Source: a candidate division Hyd24-12 bacterium UBA6080 (lineage in GTDB: Bacteria; Fermentibacterota; Fermentibacteria; Fermentibacterales; JCC-6). Taken from it: a stretch of 64,000 nt of DNA. The stretch spans positions 1 to 64,000 of the forward strand of contig DIXM01000013.1 in assembly GCA_002436025.1 (NCBI GenBank), written 5' to 3'. Positions 34,048-43,662 of this stretch are shown here, piece by piece. The notes beneath the pieces were generated by a model, which saw only the letters and a list, made by a program, of their open reading frames with translations, made no database searches and was not told where the DNA came from. Positions within the stretch are counted from its first letter, which is position 1. The number at the start of each line of letters is the position of its first letter. Both the position numbers and the translations under genes were made by a program.

Positions 34048-35250
34048 CGAGCGCTCCCATGTGTAATGCCGAAGCGCAGCCTCACGACCCCTTTCACCCA
34101 TTGCCCTGGCCGATGTGGTGTTTGATGCCATGGCGATCATTCCCCGGGCGATACCCCCGGGAGACGTGGCGTCGATCGTGATGCCGCATGAGTGCCTGGA
34201 AACAAGCGCGGTGATCTCGGGAAGGTCGCAGGCCAGTATGGGAAGTGCCCCCATCATGTATTCGAAAAGCTTGTTCGGCAGGGACAGGACATGGTTCGGA
34301 CAGCTGCCCTGAAAGAGCAGAAGGCCCCCGTCGGCCGCGGCGGTGTAGCGGTGAAGCTCTTCGGAGGGAACGGGGGGATGGAAGGTGATCCTTCCTGCGC
34401 ATCCCTTCTCCCCGGCGTACGCCTTGATGGCACCCCGGCTGGCGTCATGACCCACCACCGCTATGTGTACGGGGCAGTCCCCCAGAAGCGATGATGCCTC
34501 GATGAGCTGCTCCAACCCCCTGTGGGAACAGAGAATGCCCTGGTAGATGAAAAGGAAGCACCTGTCCGACGGCGCCCCGAGAAGGGCTCGGATCTCCGGG
34601 TCCCTCACACCGGGAGAGATCGCAGGCGGATAGTTGGGAACCAGCCATGACTTCAGCCCACCGTACATCTCCTTCATCACTTTCTCCCTGCCTGGGGTCA
34701 CCGAGATAACGGCGTGGGCTCTGGGAGCGATCAGCTTTTCAGCCGTTCTCTCCAGGGTTCTGAACAGCCATCCGGTTTCCTCGAGGTGCCTGGTGCTCCC
34801 GAGCCAGAGTTCGTGGGAATCGTACACCAGCTTCGCCCTGAGAAGAACTGCTGCGACCGCACAAACGGCAAGTGTGTCGAGGTCATGTGCATGGAACACC
34901 CGGGCCCTTGTAGCCAGCGCCTCCCTCAAAAGCCTGCGCTGGTAGAGAATGGAGTGGAAAAGGTTGCCCAGGGACTGCTTGAGCGGGTTCTCCCGCAGTC
35001 TGCGCGGAAACCCCCGCTTCCTCTCCGCTGAATCCAGCGCCCTGCGTACCGAAGCCTTCAGTTTCCCCGCCTTGGGAACCCGGACGACGCTTATCCCGTT
35101 CCAGGTCTCCCTTTCGGGTGCGCCGGGTTCGGGCAGACTGATGATCGTTACGGTGTGTCCCGCACCTGAGAGCGTAAGGGCCTCTTTCTTGACCCTGGCA
35201 TCGTTCCAGAGCTGGTTCTTCACCACCATGCAGACTTTGAGGGCTGTCAA
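33991..35250 (-). CDS. glycosyltransferase, GT4 family
   Basis: A 419-residue GT-B glycosyltransferase. The N-terminal half opens 'MTALKVCMVVKNQLWNDARV', includes 'ARVFHAHDLDTLAVCAVAAV' and 'LVYDSHELWLGS', and the donor half has 'FIYQGILCSHRGLEQLIEA'. This pattern matches GT4 enzymes of exopolysaccharide or O-antigen clusters. Its end overlaps the next glycosyltransferase by ATGA and its start overlaps the flippase end by four bases, so flippase and these transferases form one operon. A decayed piece of a second copy lies at 32,656-32,712. Confidence 0.85.
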   Translation of the reverse strand: MTALKVCMVVKNQLWNDARVKKEALTLSGAGHTVTIISLPEPGAPERETWNGISVVRVPKAGKLKASVRRALDSAERKRGFPRRLRENPLKQSLGNLFHSILYQRRLLREALATRARVFHAHDLDTLAVCAVAAVLLRAKLVYDSHELWLGSTRHLEETGWLFRTLERTAEKLIAPRAHAVISVTPGREKVMKEMYGGLKSWLVPNYPPAISPGVRDPEIRALLGAPSDRCFLFIYQGILCSHRGLEQLIEASSLLGDCPVHIAVVGHDASRGAIKAYAGEKGCAGRITFHPPVPSEELHRYTAAADGGLLLFQGSCPNHVLSLPNKLFEYMMGALPILACDLPEITALVSRHSCGITIDATSPGGIARGMIAMASNTTSARAMGERGREAALRHYTWERSSEALLSVYDSLALRDDPS

Positions 35251-36530
35251 CCGTTCCCCTCCCCGCTTCCCATTATGAAGAGGGTCGTCTTCCTGACTAT
35301 CCAGAGCGTGCTGAGCGTGAGTGCGACCGCCGTGGCAACAGCCGCGCCCGCCCCTCCGTAATCCCTGATGAGAAGGAAGTTAAGCCCGACGTTGACGCCG
35401 GACGAGATAAGTACGCTGTAGAGGGAGTACTGCGGTTTTCCCGCCGCAAGAGCAGCGGTTGAGAAATAGCTTCCCACCGGACGCACGACGATAAGGGCGC
35501 CAAGTATCAGGGTGACGGGCCAGCTCTCGACGTACCGCCCGCTGTAAACAAGATCGAGTATCTGCGCGGGGAAGAACACCAGCGCCACGACGGCGGGCAG
35601 CAGGATGGCCTCGGCAATGGCAACGCTGCTCCATGCCCGTGCAATGATGAGCCCCCGCTGGCCCTGCCTCCACATTCTGGAGAAAAGCGGCAGCAGGACC
35701 ATATTGGCCGCGGCGTTCACCATTGCGAAGACGCCGGAGAGGGACCTGGCGGCGCCGTAGGCCGCCACGTCCCCCGGAGCTATCTTGCCAAGCATGATTA
35801 TGTCGGTGCTTGTGTAGATGTAGTTGGCCGATGCCGTTCCGAGGCAGACCAGCGAAAAGTTCATGACTGTCGTGAGGTTCCTGCGGGATATGGGGGCGTC
35901 GTTGAAGAAGAAGGTCTTCGAAAGGGCCAGGCTGAGGAAGAATGAGCAGATGTTGGCGATCGAGGTCGCCAGGAAGATCTGGTGCCCGGTGCGCAGCGCC
36001 CCCCCGAGTATGAGCGCCCCGATGATCCCCCCCCTGAGCGTGAATTGAAGCAGGTCCACGTACATCACGTCACGGGTTTTGTGCCTTGTTATAAGAAGGA
36101 CCCTGGGAATCCCCGCCACAGCGCCGGTCAGCACTACCAGGGCCAGCATGAAGGGAAGGCCCGCTATGTCCATCTCATTGTAGAAGCGACCCAGGACGCC
36201 CTCGGTGCTCACGAGAATGATCCCCGACAGGACCGCGAGAATGAGCGTGAGAAGTATGCCGGCGTTGGCAAGTTCCCGCTCCCGGCGGCCGTCGCCCTCG
36301 GAAGCCATCTTCATTATGGCCTGCTGAATGAAACCGCCGCCGATGAGAACCCCGAAGGTCTCAAAAGTGCGTGCAAGGGTGTAGGATGCGAACGCGTCCT
36401 CGGGGATGGCCCTGATGATGAAGATGTGCAGGACGCCCCACACGAACATCGTGGCCCGGCTCACCATGGCCGGCGCACCGAGTTTCAGAATGCTGCTGCG
36501 GGAGTTGTAGAGACCCCTGAGATCGAACAT
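35247..36530 (-). CDS. polysaccharide flippase (Wzx/MATE-like)
   Basis: A 427-residue integral membrane protein with about twelve to fourteen hydrophobic segments, of the oligosaccharide flippase family (Wzx/RfbX). Segments such as 'YIYTSTDIIMLGKIAPGDVA' and 'GAARSLSGVFAMVNAAANMV' are typical of lipid-linked repeat flippases. It would move lipid-linked oligosaccharide across the inner membrane. The start is set at ATG 36,530, next to a GAGGG; ATG 36,533 and a TTG at 36,587 are alternatives. It is the first gene of the operon with the downstream glycosyltransferases. Confidence 0.87.
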   Translation of the reverse strand: MFDLRGLYNSRSSILKLGAPAMVSRATMFVWGVLHIFIIRAIPEDAFASYTLARTFETFGVLIGGGFIQQAIMKMASEGDGRRERELANAGILLTLILAVLSGIILVSTEGVLGRFYNEMDIAGLPFMLALVVLTGAVAGIPRVLLITRHKTRDVMYVDLLQFTLRGGIIGALILGGALRTGHQIFLATSIANICSFFLSLALSKTFFFNDAPISRRNLTTVMNFSLVCLGTASANYIYTSTDIIMLGKIAPGDVAAYGAARSLSGVFAMVNAAANMVLLPLFSRMWRQGQRGLIIARAWSSVAIAEAILLPAVVALVFFPAQILDLVYSGRYVESWPVTLILGALIVVRPVGSYFSTAALAAGKPQYSLYSVLISSGVNVGLNFLLIRDYGGAGAAVATAVALTLSTLWIVRKTTLFIMGSGEGNG

Positions 36531-36695
36531 CATCCCTCTTGCGTCCGGGGGCGTGTAACCACTTACGGCAGCCCCGAAAATACTCAATCCTTCAGTGCGG
36601 GAACCATGAGCCCCGTTTATTGACCTTGTCCACCTTCTCTATTCTATTATCCCCACTATTCGGAAAAGGAACTTCACACCAATGAGGGGTCTTTC

Positions 36696-39326
36696 ATGAA
36701 AAACCATGGGACAGGGCTTGCCATTGTTGCGCTGTTGACGCTGGCATCAGTATCCCGGTCCGGTGTCACCGGCGTTCTGACGGGCAGGGTGACCGATATT
36801 GGCGGAGCCCCCGTGGTGGGTGCCACAGTAATGGTCGAGGGAACCCAGTTCGGCGCCATGACCGATTCCGACGGCGAGTACACCATCATCGCCCTCGATC
36901 CCGCGGAATACACCGTCACCGCGAGGATGGTGGGCATGGAGACCAGGGTGACCGACGGCGTCGGCATCGTGGCCGACCAGGTCACAAGGGTCGATTTCAG
37001 GCTGGGCATCGACCCCGCGGGCAACACCGTTATCAGGGTCACCCAGAGCCGGTCGAGCATTCTGCACGACCTGCCCGCGACCCTTCACATAATCGACCCC
37101 GATGAACTCAACACCACTCCCACCGGGCGCATCATAGACATCCTGGCGTCAAAGCCGGGCGTGGTGTCGAGCGGCGGCGGCGTGCATGTTCGCGGCGGCA
37201 GGACCGGCGAGGTTGACTACCTTCTCGACGGCGTCTCCATGCGCTCACCAATGAGCAACACTTTCAGCGCCGGTATCCCCCTTGGCGCGATCTCAGGGGC
37301 CTCCATCATGACGGGCGGCCTCAGCGCCGAGTACGGCAACGCCATGTCCGGCATCGTGAACCTTGTGGGAGACGAGGGTTCGGAAGAGTACCACGCCACG
37401 TTGACCGGTTCATACGGGGGGATGATCTCGAGCTCCTCCGACGACGGCCAGCGTGTCTACATGGAGCAGACCGACACCGACCTCAGCAGGCTTGGGTGCC
37501 GCATAGCGGAAGTGAAGCTCTCGGGCCCCGAACCCCTTACCAACATGCTTCTTCCAGCCATCGGCATAAGGCTTCCCGGAACGACCACGGTGAGTTTCTC
37601 GGGGAGGGCCAACATCAGCGGCCGCGACACCCTCGACAGCAGGGGGTACTGGGAAAACAACTGGAACTCCGACGCCTCGGGGGTGATGAAGGTCACCTTC
37701 AGACCCACGGCCCGCACAAGCGTTTCGGTCTCGGGCCTTTACTCCTACTCCGAACGGGGCTGGAACGAGTGGGCATGGTCCCGTTACCATCGTCCGGGTT
37801 ACATAGACGGGGTACCCTACTTCGGCCGCAGCCAGGACTACGCCCTTCCTGTGCGCTTCTCCGAGAACTACGGCATCAACGGAACCGTGAACCGGCTGGT
37901 CTCCGACGTTACAAGCGTCCGGCTCACGCTAAACTCCAGGCGTTTCATGGACTGGCAGCGGGTGCGCCGGGAGGACGGCGGGTACCTCGGGGAAGGGCTT
38001 CCCCCAAGTTACTGGCTTACCCAGTTCGTCCCCGAGGCCAGGCTGGCCGACTCGCTGGGATACTACCACACCGGAACGCACCCAAATGTCTGGCTGGACA
38101 GCAGGGCCGACGTGAACACGGCCAAGTTCGACCTCGACAGCCACCCCACGGGCAGGTTCTGGTTCAAGTCGGGGGTGTCCGCGAGCCTCTACGATCTTTA
38201 CGAGTTCAACGTCTACGCCCTTCAGTACGGCAGCGTATACGTTGCCCAGTGGGACGCCGAACCCTACTCGCTTTCCGGTTTCTTCCAGGGCAACGTCCGC
38301 CTGTCCGGGGGTGTTGTCGCCACTGCCGGTCTCAGGCTGGACGGGTTCGATCCCAACACCACCATGTTCTCCCAGGAGGAGTTCACCGAGGTCGATGTCG
38401 AACCCAAGTGGCAGCTCAGCCCCAGGGTGGGGCTTTCGGTGCCCTTCGGGGAGAGGTCGGTCTTCTTCACCACTTACGGGCACTACTTCCAGATGCCCCC
38501 CCTGAGCTACCTGTTCCTTGAGAGTTCCTACAACTTCTCACAGGGAAGGGCCATAACGGGCAACCCCGATCTCGACGCCGAACGCACCAGCGCCTTCGAG
38601 GTTGGCACCCGTTACATGCTCGCCGACCGCACCGAGCTTTCCATGGCCGTCTACTACAAGGACATCACGGGGCTCGTGAGCACCGAGCAGCATCTCGAGG
38701 GGGCGTACTACTACTTCAATAACGACGACAGCCACGGGATGGCCCGGGGCTTTGAGGTCACGCTTGGAAGGGAATCGGGTGGGACCCTTTCGGGCTACCT
38801 GACCTACAGCATGGGCATAGCCAAGGGCAGGTTCTCCACAGCATTCGACCCGTACAACTACGGTATCGAGGGGGTGGCCCTCTTCTCACTTGAAGACAAC
38901 TATCTGGACTGGGACCAGTTGCACACCGCCGGGGCTTCGCTCCAGCTCACCGGCTTTCAGGGGGACGGCCCCTCCGTCGGAGGCTTCCGGCCATTCGAGA
39001 ACTCGAGCCTCGAAGCCACCTGGAACTACGGCAGCGGCTTCCCCTACACACTCCCCCCGGACGGGGAGGAACTCATCGCCCTCAACACCGAGCGCTACCC
39101 CTTCACCATGCAGACCGATATCCGCTGCGCAAGAAGGATTCCCGTGGCGGGCCTCGAGACCGAGTTCCAGCTAACCGTCCAGAACCTCTTCAACAGACGG
39201 AACGTTTTCCGGATCTACGACACGGCGCTTTTTCGGACGAGTGGCGACCCCACCGGAGAGATGGGTAACCCCAGGGCGTGGTCGCCATCAAGGCTCTTCA
39301 TGCTGTCGGCCTCGGTGGCTATCTAG
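36696..39326 (+). CDS. TonB-dependent receptor with carboxypeptidase-regulatory-like domain
   Basis: An 876-residue outer-membrane receptor. It has a signal peptide (1-22), a CarboxypepD_reg-like domain (about 26-108, 'GRVTDIGGAPVVGATVMVEG'), a plug with 'GGVHVRGGRTGEVDYLLDG' (about 165-220) and a large barrel ending 'RLFMLSASVAI', an aromatic/hydrophobic C-terminus suited to BAM insertion. The ATG has GAGGGG at good spacing. No SusD-like gene is nearby. The last eight bases overlap the convergent S41-like lipoprotein gene. The substrate cannot be told. Confidence 0.9.
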   Translation: MKNHGTGLAIVALLTLASVSRSGVTGVLTGRVTDIGGAPVVGATVMVEGTQFGAMTDSDGEYTIIALDPAEYTVTARMVGMETRVTDGVGIVADQVTRVDFRLGIDPAGNTVIRVTQSRSSILHDLPATLHIIDPDELNTTPTGRIIDILASKPGVVSSGGGVHVRGGRTGEVDYLLDGVSMRSPMSNTFSAGIPLGAISGASIMTGGLSAEYGNAMSGIVNLVGDEGSEEYHATLTGSYGGMISSSSDDGQRVYMEQTDTDLSRLGCRIAEVKLSGPEPLTNMLLPAIGIRLPGTTTVSFSGRANISGRDTLDSRGYWENNWNSDASGVMKVTFRPTARTSVSVSGLYSYSERGWNEWAWSRYHRPGYIDGVPYFGRSQDYALPVRFSENYGINGTVNRLVSDVTSVRLTLNSRRFMDWQRVRREDGGYLGEGLPPSYWLTQFVPEARLADSLGYYHTGTHPNVWLDSRADVNTAKFDLDSHPTGRFWFKSGVSASLYDLYEFNVYALQYGSVYVAQWDAEPYSLSGFFQGNVRLSGGVVATAGLRLDGFDPNTTMFSQEEFTEVDVEPKWQLSPRVGLSVPFGERSVFFTTYGHYFQMPPLSYLFLESSYNFSQGRAITGNPDLDAERTSAFEVGTRYMLADRTELSMAVYYKDITGLVSTEQHLEGAYYYFNNDDSHGMARGFEVTLGRESGGTLSGYLTYSMGIAKGRFSTAFDPYNYGIEGVALFSLEDNYLDWDQLHTAGASLQLTGFQGDGPSVGGFRPFENSSLEATWNYGSGFPYTLPPDGEELIALNTERYPFTMQTDIRCARRIPVAGLETEFQLTVQNLFNRRNVFRIYDTALFRTSGDPTGEMGNPRAWSPSRLFMLSASVAI

Positions 39327-40395
39327 ACAGGTACTCGATCGCGGCATCCAGAACGGGGTCGACCCCTGCGGCGAAATCGCCGGGTGATGCCGGGACGCTG
39401 ATGTCTGGTTCGATCCCCACTCCCACAACGGGGTTCATGGAAAGATCGTAGATGACCATACCGGGAAGGTAAAGAAGCCACCGTTCCTCTGCGTTCATGG
39501 GATTGTTGACCCGGAATGGCCGGGAGATATCTGGAGCGCCTGCGGTCCGGTCGCCCATGAGCACCACGTGTTCGGGGCGGGACAGGAACAGAACCATCAA
39601 TTCAGCGAAACCGGCGGTGGCACTGCCTGTGAGCACCACTACAGGTTTTGTGAACTGCCACGCGCCCAGCCTTATCGATGTGACAAGAACAGGGGCTTCC
39701 ATGTCCAGTCTTCCGAAGCCGTTCCTGTACTGCCTGTAGAACGAGGGGTAGGACTGGTCCATGAACCTCCCCGAACAATGAAAGGCTTCGGTGAAGCTCC
39801 AGCATCCCAGACAGTCCCGAAGGTCGAGTATGATGGCCGAGCAGTTCTCCATGCCGTTGGTCGCCAGGAAGAACATGTAGAAGAAGGGAGGTTGGCTCTC
39901 ACTGAGCATTCCGTTGTGGGAACCTATAAAAACATAGCCTATCGTACCGTCAGGCCCCGTCATGGCAGTGGTAAGTTGATACTCGCTGTCTGTCTGGGCT
40001 CCCCACTCGCTCATGTAGTCTTCCCAGACCCCTCTGTCGAAGTTGGCGAAGCGTCCCGTATCGAAGGTGGGAATAAAGGTTCTGTCGCGGTAAAAAAAGA
40101 TCTGTCCGTCGGATAGGGTCGAGAACATGTCGCATGTGAGGTCGAAGAGCTCATCCCAGTCCGACAGTGCAAGGGCTTCCTCCCGTCTCTGTGAAAACGC
40201 CTGGTCCCAGTTCACGTCCTGATGCACGACGAAGGATGAGTAGTGGTGGTCGGCCAGGTACCAGGCCAGGGAGAAACCCGAGAACAGTGAATCAGGATTG
40301 CCCACCGAATAAGGTGAGGGAAGACAGCCCGGAGCCGAAAGCATGATGCCCCCAAGCAACGCCAGGAAAAGCAGGAAACCGATCAGCTTTTTCAC
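39319..40395 (-). CDS. S41-protease-like lipoprotein, copy 1, probable inactive site
   Basis: A 358-residue lipoprotein: signal peptide with lipobox Cys at 24 ('SAPGC'). The rest follows the S41 (C-terminal/tricorn-core) protease layout: an N-terminal helical part ('VNWDQAFSQRREEAL', 'MFSTLSDGQ') and a catalytic-like core with 'AIILDLRDC' and 'VVVLTGSATAGFAELMVLF' at 252-270. In active S41 enzymes the aligned position has Ser before A-A-E; here it is Gly, so peptidase activity is doubtful. A paralogue of the same length lies at 41,477-42,553. Divergently transcribed from a beta-propeller lipoprotein. Confidence 0.75.
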   Translation of the reverse strand: MKKLIGFLLFLALLGGIMLSAPGCLPSPYSVGNPDSLFSGFSLAWYLADHHYSSFVVHQDVNWDQAFSQRREEALALSDWDELFDLTCDMFSTLSDGQIFFYRDRTFIPTFDTGRFANFDRGVWEDYMSEWGAQTDSEYQLTTAMTGPDGTIGYVFIGSHNGMLSESQPPFFYMFFLATNGMENCSAIILDLRDCLGCWSFTEAFHCSGRFMDQSYPSFYRQYRNGFGRLDMEAPVLVTSIRLGAWQFTKPVVVLTGSATAGFAELMVLFLSRPEHVVLMGDRTAGAPDISRPFRVNNPMNAEERWLLYLPGMVIYDLSMNPVVGVGIEPDISVPASPGDFAAGVDPVLDAAIEYLSR

Positions 40396-40490
40396 AATGG
40401 TATCTCCGGTCTCTGTTCAGTATTGTATAATGTCGTGAAAGTATAGTCTTTCCTTTGACGAAAACAATCCTTTGCGCATCGGGGGGCAAC

Positions 40491-41483
40491 ATGTTTAAAA
40501 GAAACGCCGTCACACTGATCACTGCGCTGCTCCCGGTCCTCTCCGCATGCCATGATGTCACGGAATACTCCGGCACTCCTGAAGCGGGTCTTCTTTTTCT
40601 CGACCCAGCAACCCTCGAGGTCGAGGGTACGCTTTCGGGGGTACCGGGAGCCGTCTCCATCTGCGCGACAGGGATGAACAGCTTCTGCGTCGCCAGTTCG
40701 GAAGGCGTCCTTTACCTTTACGACGCCGTTGCAATGGAGCTCGACACGTCCTTTACCATAGGCGGGCAAAGCAGCGCGGGTTACGGGTCAATGGTGTATG
40801 TCCCCTGGAAATCTTCGCTCTACGTCATCGGAACTCCGGGCAGCATCATCGAGGTGGGCATACCGGGCGGCGAGATCAGGGATGTTCTAACCTGCGTCAA
40901 CGCACCCGCAAACCTGGTCGTCAATCGCACACAATCCTACATGTACGTCAGCAACCCCGGCACGAACAGCATTTTCAGGATAAGCACCAATAGCAACCAG
41001 GTCTACAAGGTGTTCGTCTTCGACAGGACTCCGTCCGAGGTCATTTGCGGCATGGCGGGCAATGACACCCTGCTGGTGACAACCAGTGACCCCCAGAACA
41101 TCGCGTACGTCCAGCCCATACAGTCATCATTCCCAAGGACGGTGGAGTTCACCCCCGTGGTCGACATGGAGAGAAGCACAGACCTGTACAGGGTCATCTA
41201 CACCGCTCAATACAGCGACCCCGCTACAGGCGTACTGACGGCGGTGGATTCACTTTTCCCCTTCAGCACTTACCAGGTTACGCTGTTCGATGGAGAGCCC
41301 AGGGCGCTCCAGAACCACACTGACGGGCTCCGTCTTTTCATACTGAGCGTGGTTCAGAACGGAAGCTACCGGATACACTGCTACCATCAGGATTTCGAGG
41401 AGATAGTAAACAGCGTTGACCTGCCGGGTTACCCCGTGGACATGACCAGCGCGGGCGATCGTCTGGTGGTTCTGACCTACTGA
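40491..41483 (+). CDS. beta-propeller lipoprotein, copy 1
   Basis: A 330-residue lipoprotein. The ATG 40,491 after GGGGGG gives the signal peptide 'MFKRNAVTLITALLPVLSAC'. After it come YVTN/YncE-like blades ('GLLFLDPATLEVEGTL', 'YMYVSNPGTNSIFRISTNS'). The paralogue at 42,673-43,662 shares 'EYSGTP', 'GSMV/AFVP' and the ending 'SVDLPG-PVDM'. It is transcribed away from the S41-like gene. A role as surface binding protein is inferred from the fold. A TATAAT about 60 bases upstream could be a -10 element. Confidence 0.78.
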   Translation: MFKRNAVTLITALLPVLSACHDVTEYSGTPEAGLLFLDPATLEVEGTLSGVPGAVSICATGMNSFCVASSEGVLYLYDAVAMELDTSFTIGGQSSAGYGSMVYVPWKSSLYVIGTPGSIIEVGIPGGEIRDVLTCVNAPANLVVNRTQSYMYVSNPGTNSIFRISTNSNQVYKVFVFDRTPSEVICGMAGNDTLLVTTSDPQNIAYVQPIQSSFPRTVEFTPVVDMERSTDLYRVIYTAQYSDPATGVLTAVDSLFPFSTYQVTLFDGEPRALQNHTDGLRLFILSVVQNGSYRIHCYHQDFEEIVNSVDLPGYPVDMTSAGDRLVVLTY

Positions 41484-42553
41484 CCCCTGGTCTTCAGGGT
41501 CAGATACTCGACAGCCGTTTCAAGAACAGGGTCGACCCCTGCCGCGAAATCGCCGGGTGATACCGGAACACTGATGTCCGGTTCGATGCCAAAGCCGTTC
41601 TGAACGTTCATTTCAGTGTCGTACACCACGAACCCCGGAAGGTAGAGCCAGGTTTCATCGTTGTAGGACACATCGTTGAGAAGATAGGCACAGCTTACGT
41701 CGGGCGCTCCGAAGGTGCTGTCGCCCATAAGGATCACATTGTCCTGTGTTTCAAGCATCAGGGTCAGAAGCTCCGCCGCCCCGGCTGTTCCACGGCCGAC
41801 GAGCACAACGATTGGTACGTCGAACTGCCAGCTTCCGTTCTTCGTCACGGTTACCGGGCTGGGTTCCCCCATGTCGTACCGGCCCGGCCCCGTACGGAAC
41901 TGCCTGTAGAACGCCAGTCTGTTGCCGTCGGATACGAACCGGCCCACTGTGTTGTAGGCGCTGATGAAGTCGCCCGTGCCGCCACTGGCCCTGAGATCGA
42001 GAATGACTCCCGAGCATTCCCTGACGGAGACGGTCATGAAGAGGAAATCGGCCCAGCTGTACCTGTCGCCCATGTCGGGCAGGAACAGGTACCCCATCGT
42101 GCTGTCCGGCGTGACGTAGGCCCAACCGAAATCAAAGAACTCCTGCCAGTACTGGAAGCCCCACTGATCGGTGTAGCTCTGCCAGACGACCGGATCGAAG
42201 TTCTCGAAGAATCCGGGATCGTTCGGCCTTGTCAAACCCTGGGAGGTCCTGAGCAGGACCTGACCGTTCCCGAGCTCTGCGAGCATACCGGTGATGACGG
42301 CAAGCAGTTCGTCATGATCGGAGAGCGTGAGCGCCTGAACCCTCCATCGGGAGAAGACCTCGTCCCAGTCGGTGCCGGGATTGGTAACAAATGACGCATG
42401 ATTGGCGTTTGTCAGGTCCCAGGCCAATACAAACTCGGAGTAGAGGGAATCAGGATTTCCCACGGAGTAAGGTGATGAAGCGCTGCAGGAAATGGAAGCA
42501 GCCAGCACGACAGGAAGGGACGCGACGGAAAGTGCCGAAATGATCCTCACCAT
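41477..42553 (-). CDS. S41-protease-like lipoprotein, copy 2, probable inactive site
   Basis: A 358-residue lipoprotein and paralogue of the gene at 39,319-40,395; both share 'SPYSVGNPDSL' just after the lipobox Cys (C23 here) and the ending 'SVPVSPGDFAAGVDPVLETA' (or its close match). The core has 'GVILDLRASGGTGD' and 'VLVGRGTAGAAELLTL', again with Gly where active S41 proteases have Ser. ATG 42,553 is chosen over an upstream one because the signal peptide starts there. Its stop overlaps the propeller gene of copy 1 by seven bases. Confidence 0.75.
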   Translation of the reverse strand: MVRIISALSVASLPVVLAASISCSASSPYSVGNPDSLYSEFVLAWDLTNANHASFVTNPGTDWDEVFSRWRVQALTLSDHDELLAVITGMLAELGNGQVLLRTSQGLTRPNDPGFFENFDPVVWQSYTDQWGFQYWQEFFDFGWAYVTPDSTMGYLFLPDMGDRYSWADFLFMTVSVRECSGVILDLRASGGTGDFISAYNTVGRFVSDGNRLAFYRQFRTGPGRYDMGEPSPVTVTKNGSWQFDVPIVVLVGRGTAGAAELLTLMLETQDNVILMGDSTFGAPDVSCAYLLNDVSYNDETWLYLPGFVVYDTEMNVQNGFGIEPDISVPVSPGDFAAGVDPVLETAVEYLTLKTRGQ

Positions 42554-42672
42554 GTTTTTTGCCTCCGGGAACGGCATGAGACAGGGAATGAACTGTACTC
42601 TGTGTGTCACCTTTTGGTATTATACTTGCGGGAAGCCACAGGACAAATCCACCGGCGGGACTGGAGGCCGTA

Positions 42673-43662
42673 TTGAACCGATCTCTCTTCTTGTGCGCAG
42701 CGGCAGCCCTTCTGACGGCATGCAGCAACTTCACGGAGTATTCTGGTACGCCTTCAGCCGGTCTTCTGATCGTAGACCCCGACAACCTCGAGATCGTGGG
42801 AACCCTTGACGGCATCGAAGGCGGCAGGGCTCTCTGCGCAGGTCTCGACAATGAGTTCTTCGTCTCCAGCACATCGGGCGAGCTCCACGCCTGCAACGCC
42901 TCCACCGTAACGCTCGACACCACCATGGTTATCGGCCCGGGCTCCAGCGCGGGTTACGGCAGCATGGCCTTCGTTCCCATGAAGAACTCGGTTTACATCA
43001 TTGGCGTCCTGGGTTCGATCCTCGAGGTGGATATTGACGATCATGCCGTTACCGACGAGTTCACGGTCGGCTCCTCCCCCTCCTGCATCACCCCCTCGAG
43101 GAGTTTCGATTTCGTCTTCGTCACCGATCCCCTCAACAACAAGGTCCATGCGGTCAGAACCACGAGCAACACGGTTCAGAAGACCTGGCTGCTTGCACAT
43201 ACGCCCACCGTCATCCTCGACAACACAATGGGAAGCGACACTCTCCTGATATCCACCAACGACTCAAGGGGGGTTGCCTACGTCCAGCCCGGTGATTTCT
43301 CCAGTCCCGCCCGGGAGGTCAGCCTCCCCCCGGCATCGGATATGGCCCGCTCCGACTTCCTCAAACTCATGTTCACGGCACACCCCAGGTTCGGGTACCC
43401 GACTGGAACCGTTTCCATCATCGATTCGCTTTTCCCGGCTTTCAGCGTGAGGAACACGGTCACCATACCCGGAAACCCGGCTTTCGTAACCACACACAAC
43501 GACGGTTTGCACCTGCTCATTCTCTCCACCGGCGACTCTGACGGCTGCACCCTCTTCTCCTACCACCTTGCCCTGTCTGCTTTCGTTGGCAGCGTCGACC
43601 TGCCGGGCACCCCGGTTGACATGATAATGGCGGGCAACCGTCTGGTGATCCTCACGTACTGA
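42673..43662 (+). CDS. beta-propeller lipoprotein, copy 2
   Basis: A 329-residue lipoprotein paralogous to the gene at 40,491-41,483. The TTG 42,673 is chosen because GGAGG lies five bases before it and the reading then opens with a clean signal peptide 'MNRSLFLCAAAALLTAC'. Blade-like repeats follow ('GLLIVDPDNLEIVGTLDG', 'FVFVTDPLNNKVHAVRTTS'). It is divergent from the second S41-like gene, repeating the layout of copy 1. Its TGA overlaps the ATG of the ABC ATPase gene, so read-on into the transporter is likely. Confidence 0.77.
   Translation: MNRSLFLCAAAALLTACSNFTEYSGTPSAGLLIVDPDNLEIVGTLDGIEGGRALCAGLDNEFFVSSTSGELHACNASTVTLDTTMVIGPGSSAGYGSMAFVPMKNSVYIIGVLGSILEVDIDDHAVTDEFTVGSSPSCITPSRSFDFVFVTDPLNNKVHAVRTTSNTVQKTWLLAHTPTVILDNTMGSDTLLISTNDSRGVAYVQPGDFSSPAREVSLPPASDMARSDFLKLMFTAHPRFGYPTGTVSIIDSLFPAFSVRNTVTIPGNPAFVTTHNDGLHLLILSTGDSDGCTLFSYHLALSAFVGSVDLPGTPVDMIMAGNRLVILTY

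Noticed and set aside
37496..38521. Long plus-strand frame inside the TonB receptor gene
   Set aside because: It is in another frame of a clear receptor gene; the product is Arg/Pro-rich and low complexity.
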